From assembly GCA_028641055.1 (NCBI GenBank), contig CM054062.1, positions 173,495,642 through 173,559,641 on the forward strand: DNA of 64,000 bases. The letters run 5' to 3'. Position 1 is the first letter of the stretch. Every line of letters begins with the position of its first letter. The translations under genes and the position numbers were made by a program. This stretch comes from Alopecurus myosuroides (lineage: Eukaryota; Streptophyta; Magnoliopsida; Poales; Poaceae). Positions 58,545 to 64,000 of the stretch are shown here, one piece after another. The notes under the pieces were generated by a model. The model searched no databases, was not told where the DNA came from, and saw only the letters and a list, made by a program, of their open reading frames with translations.

Positions 58545-59300
58545 CCATAAGACACTCGAACACCTTAAACTCGCGGCGGATTACCTACAGATAAAGAAAT
58601 TCGTGCGATTCTACTAATGGTGGCATGAGCATATGCATGTCCGCAGTCCATGGACTATCGGTCCAAATATGGAGGTGGCAGATCTAGACATGCAAAATTC
58701 CTTTTTGATCTATGTGCATACTCGCAGGTTTGGAGCATTGCCTCTAGTTGTATTATCGTGTAGATTAATTTGGAGAATTATTTGAAACCAGGACGGTTGA
58801 ACCTGCAAGGCTGCAACCAAGGCCTCATCCCGTCCTGCATCCGAGCAGCACTTGCTGTAGCTTGGCTTGAGTATCTTCCGCTTCCGCTTGCAAGTATTTT
58901 GGAACAGCAAATGTCGAGGAGACGCGCTGGAGGAGAAGACTCGGATGCTTTAAGATGTGTGTTGCCACGTGTCGCACTGTAGGGTAGGTCTATTTTGAAG
59001 GGGATATAGACCCGGTCTCATAAGATTTTTCTCCAATATGGATCACTTGGAACGTCGCAAGTCGCAACCATCGGAAATGGGTAGTTATTAGACTAAATCA
59101 AACCATATATCCACCTGGATTTATTTCCAATTTTTAATCAATATAAGCTAAAGCATTCGCTTTTCAGTGGTATTTTTAAGCAAAAGTGTATTCTCTGATC
59201 GATGTCTATCTAGGTATTTCAGTATTCTTGCACATGTAGTAATATCTCGGACACTGACCGAGTCATGCACATCTATAGTAATGCGACTTATTATACACCG
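58545..59300. other. Intergenic region downstream of the pectinesterase gene
   Basis: No coding sequence supported; open frames of up to 70 codons overlap on both strands. AT-rich toward the gene. It should contain the 3' untranslated region of the pectinesterase gene, with AATAAG on the minus strand near 59288-59294 as a weak poly(A) signal. Confidence 0.5.
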
Positions 59301-61196
59301 TCAGTTGAGCCCGGTCGTGAATGGGACGCCGGTTTGCGGCAGCCAAAAGTCCCCTAGCAACATGTTGCCGACAGTGAAGTTACCGGCGTCCACGGTGGTG
59401 TTGAGCACATGGTACCCTGGCCAGTTCACCCTCCTGCTCGTGTCCGATCCAGGCCCGGAGTTGTCGTACTCGGCGTAGTACAGCGTGCTCAGCGCGAAGT
59501 CGCCGTCCCAGGGCATCCACCCCGCCGGGTCGACGAGGCCTGCCACGGTGGACTGCATGATCACCGTGCGAGAGTACAGCTTCCACGGCCGTCCGAGGTA
59601 GGTGGCCGTGGCGAACGCCGTGTTGGCGGCGAGATCCGGCGCTGCCACGATGGAGCAGCCCTGGATGGTCGTGCCCGTGTTCTGGTTCGGGTCGCTGCGG
59701 CCCTGCGCCGTTACGGTGTTGCTCTGGCCGGCCATGGGGAGGCGGTTGTGGAGGGTACAGTCCTGGAACACGACGGCGGCGTTGCCGAAGACGTAGTCGA
59801 CGGTGCCGTAGATGTCGCATGCGCGGTAGAACTGGCGGAGGGAGTGGGTGTAGAGCGTGTCCTGGTAGCCCTCGAAGCTGCACTGGTAGAACGTCGACAG
59901 GTCCGCGCCGCACCGGAGCGCCACCGCCTGGTGCTTCGCCGGGCCGGCCGTGTTGCGGAACGTCATGTTCACCGCGACAAACCCTTGCCCAAGAACAGCT
60001 GCATGTGGAAACTTCATTAGGACGGATGCAATGTTTTCGGTACAAGTTATTGCAGCATGTGCTAAAGTCAAAGGTAGTTTGCGCACTTGTGCTTTGCCAT
60101 ATGCATATTTCCACTTATATGGTCTTGCCAAAATTTTGAGTTTGACTTGTCAAATGAAGTATAATGGAATTGATTTCGTGTTTCGGGCTATAGAGATAAT
60201 ATTAGCACAACCAAACTTCCAAATGAAGCTAAAGACATACAACTCACCAAACGTGGCGGAGTTGAAGGTCGTCCAGCCGTCCACCACGCTCCGGTTGCCA
60301 GTGATCACCGTCTGGCCGATGCCGTCACCGATCATCATGACGTACTTCTTGTTCTTGGGCACCACCACATTCTCCTCGTACACGCCCGCGGCCACGTAAA
60401 TGACAAAGTACCCGCTGGTGGCGGCAAGGTTGGTCGGCGCCGCCGCCACGGCAGCCCCGACGGTCGTGTAGTTCCCTGCACCGCTCTGGTCCACCGTCAC
60501 CGAGCTGACCACCGAGACCGCCGCCTGGGTGCCTTCGATGGCCATCCTGCGCACCATCTCGTCATCGGTGGCGTCGAACAGCACCCTCCCGTGGCCGGGC
60601 GCCCTCGGCCTCTTCGCCTTGTGTTTGGGAGGCACCCACGCCCTGGTGAAGAGCGACAGCGAGATGCTGTACAGCTTGGTGCTGTTGGCCATCGGCACGG
60701 CGAGCCCGTTGCGCACGGACCACGCCGACGCGGTGGCCTGCAGTCCGTCGGCGCACGTCTGCTGGTTGGTGAGTATCGCCGACAGGAGCGTCTGCACGTC
60801 CTCGGCCTGCGGGTCAAGGAGCGTGCTGGTCGTGTTTAGAGTGGCGCCGGCGGCGGACAGGAAGTCGATGTTGAGCCCGGAGAGAAGCTGGCAGTCCTGC
60901 AGCGCGGCGACCGCGCCGGCCGAGAGGCCGTTACCGCGGGCTAGATACCGGTTGACGAGGCCGAGGAACCTGTTGGCATTGGAGAGAGACTTGGCTGCGG
61001 AGAAGCGGCCGTACGTGTAGAGGTTGTTGGTGCCGTTCGCCGGGAGGACAGACCGGCAGAATGTAGGGTCCGTTGTCTCGTTGCACGCCGTGGACGGCGG
61101 CACCGGCGTGGCGGGGGGCGAGTCAGAGCTGGCCAGGAAGAAGAATGAGAGGAGGAGCAAGAAGGAGAGCGTCTTGGTAGGCTGAAACGCTGCCAT
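59301..61196 (-). CDS. Pectin methylesterase with N-terminal inhibitor domain (PMEI-PME proprotein)
   Basis: Two exons, 60248-61196 and 59301-59998, separated by a 249-base GTGAGT...CAG intron, give 1647 bases and 548 residues. Residues 1-26 are a hydrophobic signal peptide. About 35-190 is the inhibitor-like pro-domain (CNETTDPTFC, NQQTCADG). The catalytic domain starts near 230 (VTVDQSGAGNYTTV) and holds QDTLYTHSLRQFYR, GTVDYVFGNA and YLGRPWKLYSR, which supply the two Asp and the Arg of the active site, ending LLGDFWLPQTGVPF. It de-esterifies cell-wall pectin after secretion. The usual RRLL/RKLL processing site is replaced by a weaker GHGRVL. ATG at 61194-61196 chosen; the codon upstream in frame is TTG. 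Confidence 0.95.
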
Positions 61197-61283
61197 GTTT
61201 ACTTGGCCACGCAAAATACAATGAACAAGTGTGGAGGTGTATCGATCGTGTGCTTGTGCTTCAGTGACGATCGCGCGAGGTAC

Positions 61284-61292
61284 CCTTTTATA
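61284..61292 (-). promoter_or_regulatory. TATA box of the pectinesterase gene
   Basis: TATAAAAGG on the minus strand, about 88 bases before the ATG, leaving a plausible leader of about 55-60 bases. Confidence 0.75.
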
Positions 61293-61427
61293 GGTGTATA
61301 ATTAAGATAGAATCATAATACTAGTGGTTTTGGAAGGTTGGCTGAATGGCTGGTCCGGGGTCTCCTAAGAAACGCGTTTGGCCGATGCCAGTGGTGCAGG
61401 ATTGACGATGAAAAAATCCTGCTGAAG

Positions 61428-62265
61428 TTTTTTTTTTCGAGAATACGGAAAACGCGTACAGTAGTATTATAGAAGAAAGGAGTTTTTTTTATTACTTAGC
61501 GTAAATATTACACACAGCCTCTCCGTATTGAATATGCACAGAGCTGAAAAACCCGATCACGAGTAATAAGACGAATTACAAAACAAAGTAAAAACACATA
61601 AGGTACTGGGTCCAATCCGCAAATTATGCTGTCACCCATGCTGGGATAAAAAGTCTCTCGTCGTATTCTCTAGTCTAGTACACACCTCCAAGAAAAGATC
61701 CCGATGCTCTATACGCTGCAGCGGTATCCAAGTATGAAGTATAGTTGTAGTGCTGAACATAATCTGCAACAGAGAACACTTTTTATCATCAAAAAACCTT
61801 GTCATTTCTACATAGCCACATCGACCAAATCACGGCAAGCGCTGCCACCCTAATAAGTGTCTTAAACCTTTTATCCACACCGTTAAGCCAACTCCCAAAA
61901 ATATTGTCAATGCTTGACGGTGGATATAAGGTAGAACCTATCTGAACTAGCAACTGTACGGTCGAAGAACAAGTGTTTTATGATCTCGTCTTTGTGACAA
62001 AATACACACTGTCTACTACCATGTCAATTGCGTTTTGCAAGGTTATCTTTAGTTAATATTACACCACGACAAAGATACCATGCAAAAAACCTTATTTTGA
62101 GTGGTATCTTCATCTTCCAAATTTTCTTATTATTACCCATTGGCCTATCCGGTTGTAGAAGCGCTTCATACATCGAGCTAACCGTAAATTTATCATTTGA
62201 GTGTAAATTCCAGCGGAACTCGTCCACACCATCCGCCAGTTCCACTACCATCAACCGATGAACTA
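61428..62265 (-). mobile_element. LINE 3' fragment (zinc-binding RT tail)
   Basis: Minus strand. The region encodes KFTVSSMYEALLQPDRPMG, KMKIPLKIRFFAWYLCRGV and, after a TGA where Trp is expected (near 62023), HGSRQCVFCHKDEIIKHLFF. This is the zf-RVT domain found at the end of plant L1-type LINE ORF2. The poly-A end appears as T runs at 61428-61437 (and 61483-61490) on the plus strand. 5'-truncated, as usual for LINEs. Confidence 0.78.
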
Positions 62266-64000
62266 GTGAACTGCCTAGTCACCTTCTGTTCCCAACTTCT
62301 GTCACACTTCCAGCACAACTGCACACACCTCACACTCTACCTAGTGAACTACTCTCGCAAAGTTGTTATTTCCTCCTAATCCTACTGATCTCTAGAGTTT
62401 CCACTCAATGATCTTGTGCACAAGGGATATGGCCGAAAAATGACCGGTAGCGTTGTTAAAAGCCCTAGTGTTGCTTTGCTTTCATAAGCGGCAAAATATG
62501 AGGATCATCAGCGTGTCAAAACCTCTTTTCACCTTGCTACAAAAGCCCCGTCTAGTCCTTAACCACCAAGCATGTAGTAAGTCAGTGAGTTGTGGTAGAG
62601 CTGCCCGCACCTCCAATCTCTTGAAGCATCCGAACCACACCTCACGAGCATACAGGCAGCCAACCAAGACATGATCAAGGTTGTCTACTTCCTGAAGACA
62701 AGTAAAGCATGTCGATGTTTCTTCCTGTAATACGTGCCTCATGCGACGATCTGATGTCCAGAGTCTGTATTGTATCGCAAGCCACACAAAGATTTTGCAC
62801 TTCAGCGGCGCCCAACTTCGCCAAATACACTTCACCCCCTCCAATCTTGGTCCGTGAAAATGGGCTTCGTAAGTTTCCTTCGCCGATAGTGGCCCAACGA
62901 GGAGCAGGTCCATCTGAACGGATCCGGCCTAGAGTCATCCCATTCAGGTTACAGATGAACGTGAGAAGCAACACACATTGCACGATGCCCTCGAAGGCCA
63001 GCCTGCCCCTGATGTCCCTAATCCAGAGATGTTCTGCATGGCCTCCTTGATAGTTTTTCAGCTCGCACAACTCCTGGTAACCGAGGCCACCGCGATCGGC
63101 GCAAGATCTTTGACGGCGAATCCGTTGAGCCATCTATCCTGCCAGAATAGGGTCCTATCTCCATCCCCTATATGTATGTCGACGAACATGTGGAACGCCT
63201 CCCTGGCTGCTGTATTTGGCCAGCGACATGCCTTGCCATGGCCGAGCCGGGTCCGTGCGGCCAAACCATTCCCACCTAGCCCTTGACCCTTGACCCCTAT
63301 TCCTCCAAGATTCGTTGGTCTGCAGATTTTTTGTCAGGCCACCAAGCACTTGCCTCCATTCTCCTTCTCCTTGCCAGCCCAAAACAAGGCACACATCCGC
63401 TTGTCGATTTCTTGAAGGAACCACTGAGCATTGTAGCAACCCTCGCTGCCATGCTGGCATTAAGCAGAGAACCTGGTCGAGCATTGGATGACACTCCACC
63501 TTGGTGGGTTGTTCGAATCACCAGTTGCAGGACCAAGTCCTTACAGGGAAAGCATCCCATATCACATCCTAGGATGTGTTTCGTTGTCATGTTGTCGTGG
63601 TCCTCACCCTAAATAATGGTGGCAGTTGATTTGGCATAATTCACTCTGAGATCCGTCGCCTCACAAAACACCCTAAGTACCTCTCTAATCGCCACCATGT
63701 CGTGCACCCCCAGCTTAAGGAATAGTGCCACATTGTCCGCGTAGACCAATACGCGTTGCATTCTAGTGCAGCCTGCCAGTTTCGTCAAGAAACCACCCTC
63801 CTCGGCAGCTAAAATCGCCCCTGTGAGAATTTCCATCAGAAGAACAAAGAGTTGTGGCGATGTAGCGCCCCCATGCCGCAACCCCTTGGTGTATTTTATG
63901 CTCTTGCCAGGCATCCTATTTACAAGAATTCTCATGATTGCAGACAACAATGACACCGCGGTCCATTTGAGCCACAACTCCCCAAAGCAAATAGTTGTCA
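62266..64000 (-). mobile_element. Second LINE ORF2 fragment: RT to zf-RVT, running off the window
   Basis: Minus strand. 63609-63977 is reverse transcriptase (KGLRHGGATSPQLFVLLMEI, VLVYADNVALFLKLG), with YADN at the active site instead of YADD. 63155-63500 holds ARWEWFGRTDPARPW in one frame. 63058-63264 holds VDIHIGDGDRTLFWQDRWLN. 62482-62913 is zf-RVT (KCKIFVWLAIQYRLWTSDRR, CFTCLQEVDNLDHVLVGC). The frame changes several times, so it is a pseudogene. It is a different LINE from the one at 61428-62265 because each has its own zf-RVT. Confidence 0.82.

Noticed and set aside
59409..60020. 203-codon plus-strand frame and 244-codon minus +1 frame over the pectinesterase exon
   Set aside because: Low-complexity Arg/Pro/Val frames generated by the GC-biased third positions of the real exon.

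Overview
The window is grass nuclear DNA, almost certainly from the Triticeae (wheat, barley, Aegilops or a close relative). The evidence is nested LTR retrotransposons, grass-type Gypsy LTR termini (TGATACGTCTCC, TGTAACATCCC), a GC-rich intron-containing pectinesterase gene, and the zinc-binding tails of grass LINEs. About 95% is transposable-element sequence. I see one intact host gene, a pectin methylesterase at 59.3-61.2 kb on the minus strand. There is no prokaryotic, organellar or CRISPR sequence.

Layout. 1-1417: broken AT-rich LTR. 1418-4260: fragments of at least two more Gypsy elements. 4261-26091: element B, a minus-strand Gypsy without pol, split by element A. 9744-24992: element A, a 15.2 kb Tat-like Gypsy. 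26092-27749 and 42911-43492: degenerate LTR-like sequence split by element C. 27750-42905: element C, a younger relative of A, with 839-bp LTRs and perfect TTATA target duplications. 43514-57435: element E, a minus-strand Copia-like element lacking pol (TSD TGACC), inserted in a 51-bp tandem repeat. 43851-54983: element D, a Gypsy with LTRs of about 4.8 kb and a 1-kb core (TSD CAGCT), inserted in the left LTR of E. 50753-51287: a 535-bp Mutator-like MITE inside the right LTR of D. 57441-58600: exons of a probable CACTA second gene. 59301-61300: the pectinesterase gene and promoter. 61428-64000: two LINE 3' fragments.

Relative ages follow from nesting and from LTR differences counted by eye, using the usual grass LTR rate of 1.3e-8 per site per year: A about 2 Myr, C about 0.8 Myr, E about 0.5 Myr, D about 0.1 Myr, and the MITE younger than D. 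These are rough.

The most interesting system is in A and C. Each carries gag-pol on the minus strand and, between integrase and the 3' LTR, a second multi-exon gene on the plus strand. That gene has its own TATA promoter, a conserved G-box/ABRE and a conserved palindrome. It encodes a Transposase_28 (putative gypsy-type transposon) N-domain, a low-complexity middle, coiled coils and an acidic C-terminus. Its introns lie antisense to the genomic RNA, so they survive retrotransposition. Both copies in this window are broken by stops and frameshifts, but the layout is shared.
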